In this document: positions 45,189-53,415 of the stretch, one piece after another
How positions within the stretch are numbered: position 1 is the stretch's first letter
Layout: every line of letters begins with the position of its first letter
Assembly: GCF_918698245.1 (NCBI RefSeq)
Contig: NZ_CAKKMS010000002.1
Coordinates: forward strand, 1,114,550 to 1,178,549
DNA length: 64,000 nt
From: Pedobacter sp. Bi126
GTDB taxonomy: Bacteria; Bacteroidota; Bacteroidia; Sphingobacteriales; Sphingobacteriaceae
Direction of reading: 5' to 3'
Translations under genes and position numbers: made by a program
The notes under the pieces: generated by a model
What the model was told of the DNA's origin: nothing
Databases searched by the model: none
Seen by the model: the letters and a program-made list of their open reading frames with translations, nothing else

Positions 45189-46317
45189 GCTGTTCCCTGA
45201 TTTGTCTCCACTGGCAAAAGATTTTGAAGATTTTTTTGAGACCTCGCTATGTGGTTTTGTGATCACGGACGGAGAAGGGAAAATTGTCAGCGTAAATAGG
45301 CGCACAGCAGAATGGCTAAACAGCACTCCAGATCAATTTCTCGGCAAACGTTTTTCTGATCTCCTGGCTGTTGGTGGTAGGATTTATTTTGAGACACACC
45401 TTTGGCCTTTACTGCGTATGCAAGGGTATTTTGATGAGGTAGCTGTTGAACTTGCCAATTCAGGTAATGGAAAAATGCCTATCTACATCAACGGTTATGA
45501 AAGAAAAGGAGACAATAACCAACCTCTTTTCATGCGCTTTACCTTATTTAAGGCATCAGACCGAAGGTTGTATGAAGAAAATCTCCAGATTGCTAGACAG
45601 CTCGCCGAAGCCAAGTTAAACATCGAACAGAAAAACGCCCAGATCAGAGAACAGTTTATTGCGGTATTGGGACATGATCTGCGTAACCCCTTGGGTGGAA
45701 TTATGAGCGCAGCTCAGCTGCTTGCAAGAACAGGAGTTAACGAGCGCGAAGAAAGACTTGTCAATATCATACAGTCAGGTTCTAAAAGGATGCATGAGAT
45801 GATCAACAACATCATGGACTTTGCCCGCGGTCGTTTAGGTGGAGGCATTCCCGTAAACCCTGTAGTAGTTGATCTTGAAAAACTGCTTAACCAGATAAGT
45901 GATGAATTAAAGGTAGTGTGGCCAGATAGACAGATTGAGTCCAATTTTGAAATCAGTGAACCCATAGAATGTGATCCCGCGCGAATCTCCCAATTAATAT
46001 CCAATTTGCTCGCTAATGCAATTACACATGGATCAACCGAAACGCCTGTATTCTTCAAAGCGCTGGTAAACGAAACCTTCTGGGAGATTTCTGTTACCAA
46101 TAATGGCAATCCAATCCCTAAGGAGGCAATGGCTGGGGTTTTCCATCCATTCCATAGAGAAGATGCACAGTCAAGTCAGAATGGTCTTGGATTGGGATTG
46201 TATATTGCCTCTGAGATAGCAAAGGCACATAATGGAACTTTGACCGTGACTTCAGACGACCACCAAACCTGTTTTACATTCCGTGTTCCCGTTGCAATCC
46301 AGATCCTACCCAAATAA
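45178..46317 (+). CDS. PAS-domain sensor histidine kinase
   Basis: A 379-residue soluble kinase from ATG 45178, which lies inside the end of the RsbQ-like gene (the hydrolase stop is 45186-45188). A PAS domain (~20-125) contains GGRIYFETHLWPLLRMQG, a pattern seen in PAS proteins paired with RsbQ-type hydrolases. A short coiled coil leads to the phospho-acceptor H166 in VLGHDLRNPLGG. The ATPase domain has the N box LISNLLANAITHG and G2 box GLGLGLYI. The G1 box reads VTNNGNPIP, with Asn in place of the usual Asp, which could weaken ATP binding. No response regulator is adjacent. Confidence 0.88.
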   Translation: MDYKLFPDLSPLAKDFEDFFETSLCGFVITDGEGKIVSVNRRTAEWLNSTPDQFLGKRFSDLLAVGGRIYFETHLWPLLRMQGYFDEVAVELANSGNGKMPIYINGYERKGDNNQPLFMRFTLFKASDRRLYEENLQIARQLAEAKLNIEQKNAQIREQFIAVLGHDLRNPLGGIMSAAQLLARTGVNEREERLVNIIQSGSKRMHEMINNIMDFARGRLGGGIPVNPVVVDLEKLLNQISDELKVVWPDRQIESNFEISEPIECDPARISQLISNLLANAITHGSTETPVFFKALVNETFWEISVTNNGNPIPKEAMAGVFHPFHREDAQSSQNGLGLGLYIASEIAKAHNGTLTVTSDDHQTCFTFRVPVAIQILPK

Positions 46318-46785
46318 TCGCTTAGGTTGTTCTAGTTCCGTTGGAAACCATTGATATTTCAGAAATATGTATTTTATATGGATGGGCTTTATAGAAAAGT
46401 CTGTTAACGGAGTAGAATGCGCAACAGTAAAAGCCAAGCCGGTTAAAAAAATCAACGGGACTGTTTGCCCGACTAAGCCTATGCTTTACCATATAAATAA
46501 GAACCGTTTAACAAGCATTTTACGGGCTTCGGTACATTACTATAATACGCTTATAAAACTTTCAGTAAATCATTAAAATTCCGGTAACATATCCGTATTT
46601 AGCTGGCATATTTTTCTGATGAAAATTGCCTATATTGTTCATACTTAAGAGCCCCTCATCTGCCTCGATTAACTCAGAATAAAATAAAAAAAGGAATAAA
46701 CATCCATAAATCAACTACAACAAACACAATCAGGTAAAGGGATCAAAACCCTTTCGCCGATACCTTAGTATAAATCTAAAACGCG
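46318..46785. other. Gene-free interval
   Basis: A 69-codon open frame at 46367-46576 has no recognisable motif and an unconvincing composition, so it is not called. Nothing else was seen. Confidence 0.3.
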
Positions 46786-48312
46786 ATGAAAACAGAACTT
46801 TTACTGTATCTAGGAAAATGGACATTGCTATTGACGTTGTTCACGCTCAGCACTCAAGCTCAGCAACCACGGAAAACAGGTGTTCAAAAAAAACAGCCTG
46901 TAAGCAATACACCAGCAAAAAAGTTAGATATATATGTCGGTGGTGCCACCTATAATGAAAAAACACGTAAGCACACCGCGCTATATTGGAAAAACGGAGT
47001 GTCTGTGCCGTTAACCGATGGCCAAACGGATGCTGAAGTTAGGGCCATGGCTGTAGTTGGCAATAATGTGTATGCCGCAGGAACGGTTCACGGTCAGGCT
47101 GTATATTGGAAAAACGGACAAATGATCTCTCTTACCAATACTCCCGGGAATTATGGCCGCTCTTCTGGAATGACGGTATCGGGCAATGATGTATACGTTG
47201 CAGGCTATGAACGTGATTACCGGAGACAGATATATGATATTGCCAGATATTGGAAAAATGGCGAGCCGGTAGAGCTGCCTACCGGGAATTATCATGGGGG
47301 AGCTATAGGCGTAGCGGTCGCCCACGATGATGTCTACGCGGTAGGTGCAGGAGATCCGATGGGCACAAATAATGGACCTAAAGCTGCCTATTGGAAAAAT
47401 GGACAGCGAACCGAGGCGCGCAATAGCGCATTTTACAGGATACTCGGTATCAGCATTATTGGCCCCGACATTTATATCATGGGAACATCCTCCAAGCAAC
47501 AGGCCACCTATTGGAAAAATGGACAGCATGTAGAACTTACCAATGCTAAAGATCCATATACGGATTATGCAGCGGCTACTGCTGTGGCAGTGGAGGGTAA
47601 CGACATCTATATTGCGGGTAACGAGGGAGGCCGGGCAACCTATTGGAAAAACGGGCAACCCTTCATACTCGGAGAAGTTCGCCAGGATTCTCCTTTCTGT
47701 ACAATAGCGGTATCAAACGGTGATGTATATGTTGCAGGGGGGTACGCTTTTTGGAAAAACAGTGAGAAAGTTGAACTTGCAAAAGGACAGGACGACTGGG
47801 CAATAGCCAACTGCGTCGTATTGGTAAAACAAGGTATGGCAAGTTCCACAATACCAAAAACATTAAAGGCATCTACTCCCGCAGTAGAAAAAACTGTATA
47901 TACCCCACCTTCTCCTCCCGCTCCCCCCACGCCACAGGAGCAGGCTAACAAATTTCTGGCCGACAATAAGAAAAAACCTGGTGTGATTACCACCGCAAGC
48001 GGTTTGCAGTATGAAGTACAGAAAGTAGGTACAGGCCAAAAACCGGAACGGGCAGACCAGATAAAATTCAATTTCCGGAGAACAACCATTATCGGTAACC
48101 AGATTCAAGACTCCAGTGAAAGTACCAGAACCAATACCATGTTTATTAAAGATGCACTTCCAGGACTTGCCGAAGGCGCCTTACTAATGAATGTGGGAAG
48201 TAAATATAAACTTACCTTTCCATACAACCTGGGCTTTGGCTCATTTAAAACCAATGCCCCTGCTGGTTCAATTCTTATTTTTGAAGTGGAATTATTGGAA
48301 ATAATCAAGTAA
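46786..48312 (+). CDS. Secreted YWKNG-repeat (propeller-like) protein fused to an FKBP-type domain
   Basis: A 508-residue secreted protein (signal peptide ending STQAQ). Residues ~45-350 hold seven units of about 40-50 residues, each with an A-x-YWKNG core: six exact YWKNG copies and one degenerate AFWKNS. Each is followed by a V-x-Y-V-A-G type strand, which suggests a seven-bladed beta-propeller. A proline-rich linker (PPSPPAPPTPQEQ) leads to an FKBP-type domain (~390-508) of the FkpA/FklB pattern (GVITTASGLQYEVQKVGTGQ, ALPGLAEGALLMNVGSKYKL). Several usual active-site aromatics are changed (for example FDSS to IQDSS, PGW to PGL), so peptidyl-prolyl isomerase activity is doubtful. It may be a periplasmic or surface folding or binding factor. 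Confidence 0.82.
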   Translation: MKTELLLYLGKWTLLLTLFTLSTQAQQPRKTGVQKKQPVSNTPAKKLDIYVGGATYNEKTRKHTALYWKNGVSVPLTDGQTDAEVRAMAVVGNNVYAAGTVHGQAVYWKNGQMISLTNTPGNYGRSSGMTVSGNDVYVAGYERDYRRQIYDIARYWKNGEPVELPTGNYHGGAIGVAVAHDDVYAVGAGDPMGTNNGPKAAYWKNGQRTEARNSAFYRILGISIIGPDIYIMGTSSKQQATYWKNGQHVELTNAKDPYTDYAAATAVAVEGNDIYIAGNEGGRATYWKNGQPFILGEVRQDSPFCTIAVSNGDVYVAGGYAFWKNSEKVELAKGQDDWAIANCVVLVKQGMASSTIPKTLKASTPAVEKTVYTPPSPPAPPTPQEQANKFLADNKKKPGVITTASGLQYEVQKVGTGQKPERADQIKFNFRRTTIIGNQIQDSSESTRTNTMFIKDALPGLAEGALLMNVGSKYKLTFPYNLGFGSFKTNAPAGSILIFEVELLEIIK

Positions 48313-48739
48313 TACTATGGCAGTGGATAACCATTTAATTTGGCCTCTTTTCTACTAACTGATTAAATAATGATAGAAAATATCTTTAGGTGTCTGATGT
48401 TGTACCGATATCAGCAGAGAATGTCTGGAAATAAAAGCGAAGTGTTTTTTACGCTAGAATGAAAATTCTGTTCGGCGCGGGAACCCCGGCATTTGCAAAA
48501 TAACAACGATATCTGTCTCCATGACTAGTCCTAAAGTAATTGATGCTGAATTATATTAAATGACTTCCGGCAATCCATCACTCGGAATCAGTGAAAGCTT
48601 TAGGGGAATGGTGATACTATAAATATTGATTTGACCGATCTTACAGGTGGAAAAAAGGAACGCCTATCACACTATTTAAAACACAATTCATGCTGGAATC
48701 TACTTCAGAATAGTAATTTTGGCAACAGTTAATTTGACC
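48313..48739. other. Gene-free interval
   Basis: About 430 bases with many stops in all frames. No repeat, RNA or promoter was identified with confidence. Confidence 0.3.
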
Positions 48740-49846
48740 ATGCGTAAATATTTTTTAATTCTATACCTTATTTTTTGCTGCTTTAGCTCGAAAGGACAGC
48801 AAACAGTTCTTTTCATCGGATCCTATAACCTGGACAAAACGCTTCCGGGAATCTACGTTTACAGCTTTGAAAACACTACTGGTAAACTGTCGAAAATGAC
48901 CGACTATTCAGGTGTACTTAATCCCTCCTTTCTAACGCTGTCCAACGATGGGAAATACCTTTTTGCATGCACAGATTCCAGGGCAGGAGAAAAAGGAAGC
49001 GTCAGCAGTTTTAAATTCAACAGACAGCTCACACTAATCAGCCAGCAACCCACGGGAGCCGCAAATCCAGTTCATGTAGCGCTTGATAAAACAGAGCGCT
49101 GGTTGCTCAGCGGCAGCTATACCGGAGGTGGTGTAGCTGCGTTTCCTATAAGAAAGAATGGCGAGATCGACAAATCGGCTCAAATCTTCCTCTTCCAGGA
49201 TAGTAGCGTAAAGCCACAGCAAAAATCCGCGCATATTCACTCGGTCAACTTTTCTCCTGATGGGCAAGTTATTTACCTGCCCGATTTAGGTGCGGACAAA
49301 ATCCGGGATTTCCATTTTGATGAGTCGAAAAAAATGCCGTTAAGCCAGGAGTCATTTACACGAACCGTTCCCGGAAGTGGTCCTCGACACATGGCCTTTC
49401 ATCCAGGAGGAAAATTTGCTTATTGTTTGTCGGAACTTTCAGGTGCAGTCACAGTTTATTCCTTAAATGGTAGCCGACTGGACTCCATTCAAGAGATCGA
49501 CTTACATAGAAAATTGCATCAATTTTACAGTAGTGCAGATATCCATCTCTCTCCAGATGGTCTGTTTTTATATGCATCCAATAGAGGCGAAGAAAATAAC
49601 ATCGCGATATTTCGGGTAAATAATAAATCCGGAAAGCTAACACCAGTTGGCTACCAACCAACGGAAGGGGATCATCCAAGGAATTTCGCAATTGATCCCT
49701 CCGGAAAGTTTCTGCTGGTTGCTAATGAATATTCTGGGAATATTACTGTATTCCGGCGTGATACCAGAACTGGATTGTTGACAAAAACCTCAAACGAGAT
49801 TTTGATAAAGGGCCCATCGTGCTTAATCATGAAATCTTATTATTAA
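48740..49846 (+). CDS. Lactonase-family beta-propeller protein (6-phosphogluconolactonase type)
   Basis: About 368 residues with an export signal (MRKYFLILYLIFCCFSSKG). It follows the seven-bladed lactonase pattern: GIYVYSFENTTGKL, a segment ending LTLSNDGKYLF, HIHSVNFSPDGQVIYLPDLGADKI, GSGPRHMAFHPGGKFAY and GDHPRNFAIDPSGKFLLVANEYSGNI. Cytoplasmic relatives hydrolyse 6-phosphogluconolactone; exported ones probably act on other lactones or sugars. The start at 48719 would be TTG; ATG 48740 begins the signal peptide directly. Confidence 0.85.
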   Translation: MRKYFLILYLIFCCFSSKGQQTVLFIGSYNLDKTLPGIYVYSFENTTGKLSKMTDYSGVLNPSFLTLSNDGKYLFACTDSRAGEKGSVSSFKFNRQLTLISQQPTGAANPVHVALDKTERWLLSGSYTGGGVAAFPIRKNGEIDKSAQIFLFQDSSVKPQQKSAHIHSVNFSPDGQVIYLPDLGADKIRDFHFDESKKMPLSQESFTRTVPGSGPRHMAFHPGGKFAYCLSELSGAVTVYSLNGSRLDSIQEIDLHRKLHQFYSSADIHLSPDGLFLYASNRGEENNIAIFRVNNKSGKLTPVGYQPTEGDHPRNFAIDPSGKFLLVANEYSGNITVFRRDTRTGLLTKTSNEILIKGPSCLIMKSYY

Positions 49847-50516
49847 GGCCTATTTTCGGCATTAATAAAAAAACAAACTCTTCCCCTGCTAAGCTCCTCG
49901 TATCCCTCCACCAAACCCCCTCTACCATCTAAACTACCCAACCGTCGTCAAGCTCCCCAACCTCCCTAAAGCTTATCTTACAGCCTTGCCCCGCCCTATC
50001 AAAACACAGCATCGGATTTTCGTGATCCATCCACGGCCCGAGCAGGTGATATTTTAAAAAAACTACATTGATCAAATCACCTTTGATGTTTAATTTGTTA
50101 AAAAGCAACCGGAAAACTACCAATATTGAATACAGCAAATGTGAAATCAGTCCCGTCAAAATTTAATCGAATGATCATGATTATTGGGAGAAGACTTAAG
50201 TGCATGTTTCGGAAAGACCAATCAGCTAGCAAGATACTCGATACGCAATGTCATTAAGTTAGGCAGAATTGTGTGAGTCTGAGCCAGCCCGTACTAAGCT
50301 AATCGAAGTAAAGGCCTTTTAATTGTCGAAAACAGAAAACGTTTGTCCATCAATACGCACAGGATGACAATGTCTTTTTTGTTTCCTCTAAACTTAATTA
50401 CATTGGGCTGTATCCGCCCATGACTCCGAGATGCGCTTACGTCCATATATATACATAATTTTTCGAACCATTTTAGTGCCAACTTTGTTATCATCTAAAC
50501 ATAAAAAAAGAATATC
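49847..50516. other. Gene-free interval
   Basis: About 670 bases. The first 80 are strongly pyrimidine-rich (CCCTGCTAAGCTCC, CCACCAAACCCCC). A minus-strand frame at 49929-50159 is open but has no recognised motif and looks like a decayed dispersed sequence. No gene is called. Confidence 0.35.
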
Positions 50517-50684
50517 ATGAAAGACCCTAAAGAAAAAAATGAGCACGAACAAGAAGGGCGTGAGGATGCGGCCCGGGAGCAATCATCCGGTAACGAAAAC
50601 AGCGCGAGCGAAAACACCAATTGGAACGAACACCAACAAGTTGACGAGGAAGGCAATGAAGTTGGTCCAGATGATATCAAATAA
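50517..50684 (+). CDS. Small hydrophilic acidic protein (hydrophilin-like)
   Basis: A 55-residue protein starting MKDPKEKNEHEQEGREDAA. It is almost entirely charged or polar, rich in Glu, Asn and Gln, with no hydrophobic core, so it is probably disordered. It ends 13 bases before the DJ-1/PfpI gene. A second protein of the same style follows that gene. Such proteins are often linked to desiccation or osmotic stress, but the role here is inferred only from composition. Confidence 0.6.
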   Translation: MKDPKEKNEHEQEGREDAAREQSSGNENSASENTNWNEHQQVDEEGNEVGPDDIK

Positions 50685-50697
50685 AAAATAAAAAGAT

Positions 50698-51477
50698 ATG
50701 AAAAAGATTCTAATGGTATTGACCTCCCACAGTTCGATGGAAAATACAGAAAGCAAAACCGGCGTGTGGCTGGGTGAATTCACTGATCCCTATTACGAAT
50801 TCATTGACGCAGGTTATACAGTTACTTTGGCAAGCCCCAAAGGCGGCAGGCCGCCGGTTGACCCGATGAGCGAACTGACCGAACACCTTACCGGCTCCAA
50901 CCGCAGATTTCAGGATGATGAGCAGGCAAAGGCTGACTTTAGCCAGACCACTGTTCTGGATCAGATCACGCATACTGACTTCGATGCCGTATTTTATCCC
51001 GGTGGACATGGACCGATATGGGATTTGGCGGTAGATAATAACAGCGGCCTTCTGATACTGGATTTCCTCGATGCAGGAAAACCTGTTGCAGCAGTTTGCC
51101 ATGGTCCTGCAGCACTCATCAGCGCGGAAAGACAAAGACCGGGCCTACTTAAAGGAAAGGTTCTCTCCGCTTTCAGCAATGCAGAAGAAACGTTGGTAGG
51201 CCGTAGCGGAAATGTTCCCTATGAGCTTCAAACACGTTTGAAAGAACTTGGAGCTGAAGTTAAAACAGCCTTACTGCCCTTCCTTTCCCATGTAGAAACA
51301 GACGGATTGTTTATCACAGGGCAAAATCCACTTTCTGCGGGGCCCACTGCGAAAGCCCTCATTGAATTCTTAGCATCTGAGCCATTGCAGAACAACGGTC
51401 ACAACGATGAGGGACAGCAATGGCAGGAAAGTGCGGAAAAATACCTGGATGAAAAACCCGGTGATCTCAAACCTTAA
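50698..51477 (+). CDS. DJ-1/PfpI family protein (Hsp31-like type 1 glutamine amidotransferase fold)
   Basis: A 259-residue protein. The catalytic nucleophile Cys lies in VAAVCHGPAAL, and Glu/His partners are found in GEFTDPYYEFIDAG and the CHG motif. VFYPGGHGPIWDL and HVETDGLFITGQNPLSAG are typical of the Hsp31/ glyoxalase III branch, which detoxifies methylglyoxal and acts as a chaperone. A hydrophilic C-terminal tail of about 25 residues (DEGQQWQESAEKYLDEKPGD) extends past the usual end. It lies between two small hydrophilic protein genes in one apparent operon. Confidence 0.88.
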   Translation: MKKILMVLTSHSSMENTESKTGVWLGEFTDPYYEFIDAGYTVTLASPKGGRPPVDPMSELTEHLTGSNRRFQDDEQAKADFSQTTVLDQITHTDFDAVFYPGGHGPIWDLAVDNNSGLLILDFLDAGKPVAAVCHGPAALISAERQRPGLLKGKVLSAFSNAEETLVGRSGNVPYELQTRLKELGAEVKTALLPFLSHVETDGLFITGQNPLSAGPTAKALIEFLASEPLQNNGHNDEGQQWQESAEKYLDEKPGDLKP

Positions 51478-51488
51478 TCGCAAATCAT

Positions 51489-51713
51489 ATGACACAGGAG
51501 AACAAACAGATCAACCCAGGCGAAGATGAAAACCGCAAGAACATGGGTTTACCTGAAAAAGACGAAACAGCCACCGGTATAAACCAAAACACATCGCTAC
51601 CTTCGGATGGTCCGGTTGGTCAAAATGAAGGTTCTGAGGCTACAGACCTTACGGCTACCCTCGAAAATGACGATCCTAAAGACATCCGCGAAGATGCGGA
51701 GACGGGAAGTTAA
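51489..51713 (+). CDS. Small hydrophilic disordered protein
   Basis: A 74-residue protein (MTQENKQINPGEDENRKNMG...) with no hydrophobic segment. It is rich in Asp, Glu, Asn, Gly and Thr and starts 11 bases after the DJ-1/PfpI stop codon. The style matches the 55-residue protein upstream of that gene. Function is unknown; a stress-protection role is only suggested by composition. Confidence 0.65.
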   Translation: MTQENKQINPGEDENRKNMGLPEKDETATGINQNTSLPSDGPVGQNEGSEATDLTATLENDDPKDIREDAETGS

Positions 51714-51832
51714 CAGGTGAAGCAAAACATATCAGCGCTCATGATGTATTCAATAGATTGGTAAAGGTATTGGCCGCTGCCGGCAATCGCCGTATTTGCA
51801 AGTCAGTTATGGTAGGATTTATATACCAATTA

Positions 51833-52504
51833 TCAATCTTCTTTAGTTACTTTAACATCAGTAAAGTGGCCCAATGTGCCCGGGCCTATCCATAACCCAA
51901 TATTTCCCCGAAGATCTTTACCTTGTTTTAAGTCATTTACAATCAAAGTAGGCTGAGCAGCACCGTTAACATACAGCCTGGCAGTTTCATCCTTTACTAC
52001 AATTTTTATTTTGATCCACTCCGCAGGCAAAATATCTACATACGCTTCATACTGCCCTGGTGTTTCCTTTCTTAATTTTTCCCAGGGATATCCCGGAATA
52101 GAAATATACTGGCTAGCGTGGTTTCTGCGCAATTGATCATTTGTCCGACCATTGGTAGGACGTAAATAAAAAACCTCCATTTTAGAAGCGTCTAAAGCCG
52201 CCCTGAACGCAATACCTACAAAGCCACGGGCTGTTTCTCCGGCGCTTGCAAGCGTTTGCCCACTAATTGTAGCTTCAATTACGCCGTTATTAAATTCAAT
52301 ATCCTTCAAAATTGCAAGTGTATTGTCTCCATTGGCCTCCCCTTTTATTTGCAGGGCTAGGGCATTTTTACCTTTATAGATAGATTTTTCGACAGTTACC
52401 TGAAACGGAACTACATCAGATGGCTTTATTGATCTGTGCTGTGCTTTAGATTTCAAACTAAACACTACGCTTAACACCAAAATAAATAACAGCTTTTTAG
52501 TCAT
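51833..52504 (-). CDS. Secreted LamG/DUF1080-like beta-sandwich protein
   Basis: About 223 residues from ATG 52504, with a signal peptide ending KSKAQ. The mature part resembles concanavalin-like domains of the DUF1080/3-keto-glycoside hydrolase group (FNNGVIEATISGQ, GFVGIAFRAALDASKMEVFYLRP, WIKIKIVVKDETARLYVNG, GNIGLWIGPGTLGHFTDVKV). It may bind or process a glycan. It has no linked gene on its strand; the start at 52534 adds a poor leader. Confidence 0.75.
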   Translation of the reverse strand: MTKKLLFILVLSVVFSLKSKAQHRSIKPSDVVPFQVTVEKSIYKGKNALALQIKGEANGDNTLAILKDIEFNNGVIEATISGQTLASAGETARGFVGIAFRAALDASKMEVFYLRPTNGRTNDQLRRNHASQYISIPGYPWEKLRKETPGQYEAYVDILPAEWIKIKIVVKDETARLYVNGAAQPTLIVNDLKQGKDLRGNIGLWIGPGTLGHFTDVKVTKED

Positions 52505-52730
52505 ATGGAAAATAGTCTCAGTATTCTGATCCATCTAAAATAAGAAAAAATAATGTGCCCAAACCAATAAAAGCTGATATATCCGCTGCGATGACCAACT
52601 AAAGAAATGGCTGTAGCTGAAGGAACCTGACTGATACGGTTATATTTTTTTGAATACACTACCATAATTTTGGTTTTTTGTTTAAATCCATGTTCAAACC
52701 TAGCGGCTTAGCAGCATTGGTGTCCTATTT

Positions 52731-52760
52731 TGAGCTCAAATGAGCTAAATTGAGCTAATT
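52731..52760. repeat. Three tandem 10-bp TGAGCT repeats
   Basis: TGAGCTCAAA, TGAGCTAAAT and TGAGCTAATT stand directly end to end; two weaker copies (TGAGTAAAA, TGAGCCGTT) follow at 52772 and 52780. The 10-bp period equals one DNA turn, so this could be an iterated protein-binding site. It lies in the 911-base gene-free interval 52505-53415. Confidence 0.5.
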
Positions 52761-52873
52761 AAGACCGTTTTTGAGTAAAATGAGCCGTTACAGTTGTAGG
52801 CGGCTTTGCAAGGGATCCAGGCAGTTATGGCGGCCAAATATCATTAAGTTAAACTCACCGGCGCGAAAAACAA

Positions 52874-52944
52874 TTTAACCACAGATAGAAAGGATGCACA
52901 CAGATATAAAAATCTGTGTTTATCTGTGTGCATCTGTGGTTAAA
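52874..52944. repeat. Long imperfect hairpin with ACAGAT arms
   Basis: TTTAACCACAGAT and GCACACAGATA on the left pair with TATCTGTGTGC and ATCTGTGGTTAAA on the right, with a 9-base bulge in the left arm. The sequence recalls dispersed Bacteroidota intergenic palindromes. It could act as a terminator or be a mobile repeat. Confidence 0.6.
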
Positions 52945-53035
52945 AAAACTTTAACATGATGACATTGGGTGGCTGCCTGCTTAAGGGCAGCATAACAGTA
53001 GGCGGTGGCGCCATTCTGCGAAAACAGGCGCTGGC

Positions 53036-53130
53036 TTTACCTTTTAGGTAGAGAAAAGGTAACCCTGGGGTAAGGTTGGGGTTAACCTAGTAGCAACAAA
53101 GGGTAAAGAACAGGTAAAGCAGGGGTAATC
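53036..53130. repeat. Cluster of GGTAA motifs
   Basis: GGTAA or a close variant (GGTAG, GGTTAA) occurs about seven times within 95 bases, twice as part of a hairpin (TTACCTTTT...AAAAGGTAA at 53036-53062). The stretch is unlike the AT-rich surroundings. It might bind a regulator of the PAP2 gene that starts at 53416. Confidence 0.4.
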
Positions 53131-53415
53131 AAAAACGGCCCTTTCCGGTGGCTCTCCGGTTACTGGGGCTGTTAAAACAATATGCTGAAGCGGCTAAAAT
53201 CGGTTAGAAAATATGATATGTATGGGATTATCCTAAATGAATCATCCCTCCTGTGGAACTTTGTACTGATCTAACAACGCAATTTGATACTTGTGTTTTT
53301 CATATTTTAGGCCATTTCAGTAAGTAGACATGCCCACTAGCAATCCATATAAAAGCCACTCATTAATCAAAAGCGTAATAAAAAAATTTTATCTTTAATA
53401 ATCAGATAAATTAAG

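Noticed and set aside
46367..46576. 69-codon plus-strand open frame after the PAS kinase
   Set aside because: No recognisable motif, unconvincing composition and no conserved-looking neighbour; probably chance.
47011..47658. 215-codon minus-strand frame inside the YWKNG gene
   Set aside because: Regular FPI repeats in it are the antisense of the YWKNG coding repeats; the plus-strand gene with signal peptide and FKBP domain is clearly the real one.
49929..50159. 76-codon minus-strand frame after the lactonase gene
   Set aside because: Open but without motif; more likely decayed dispersed sequence than a gene.
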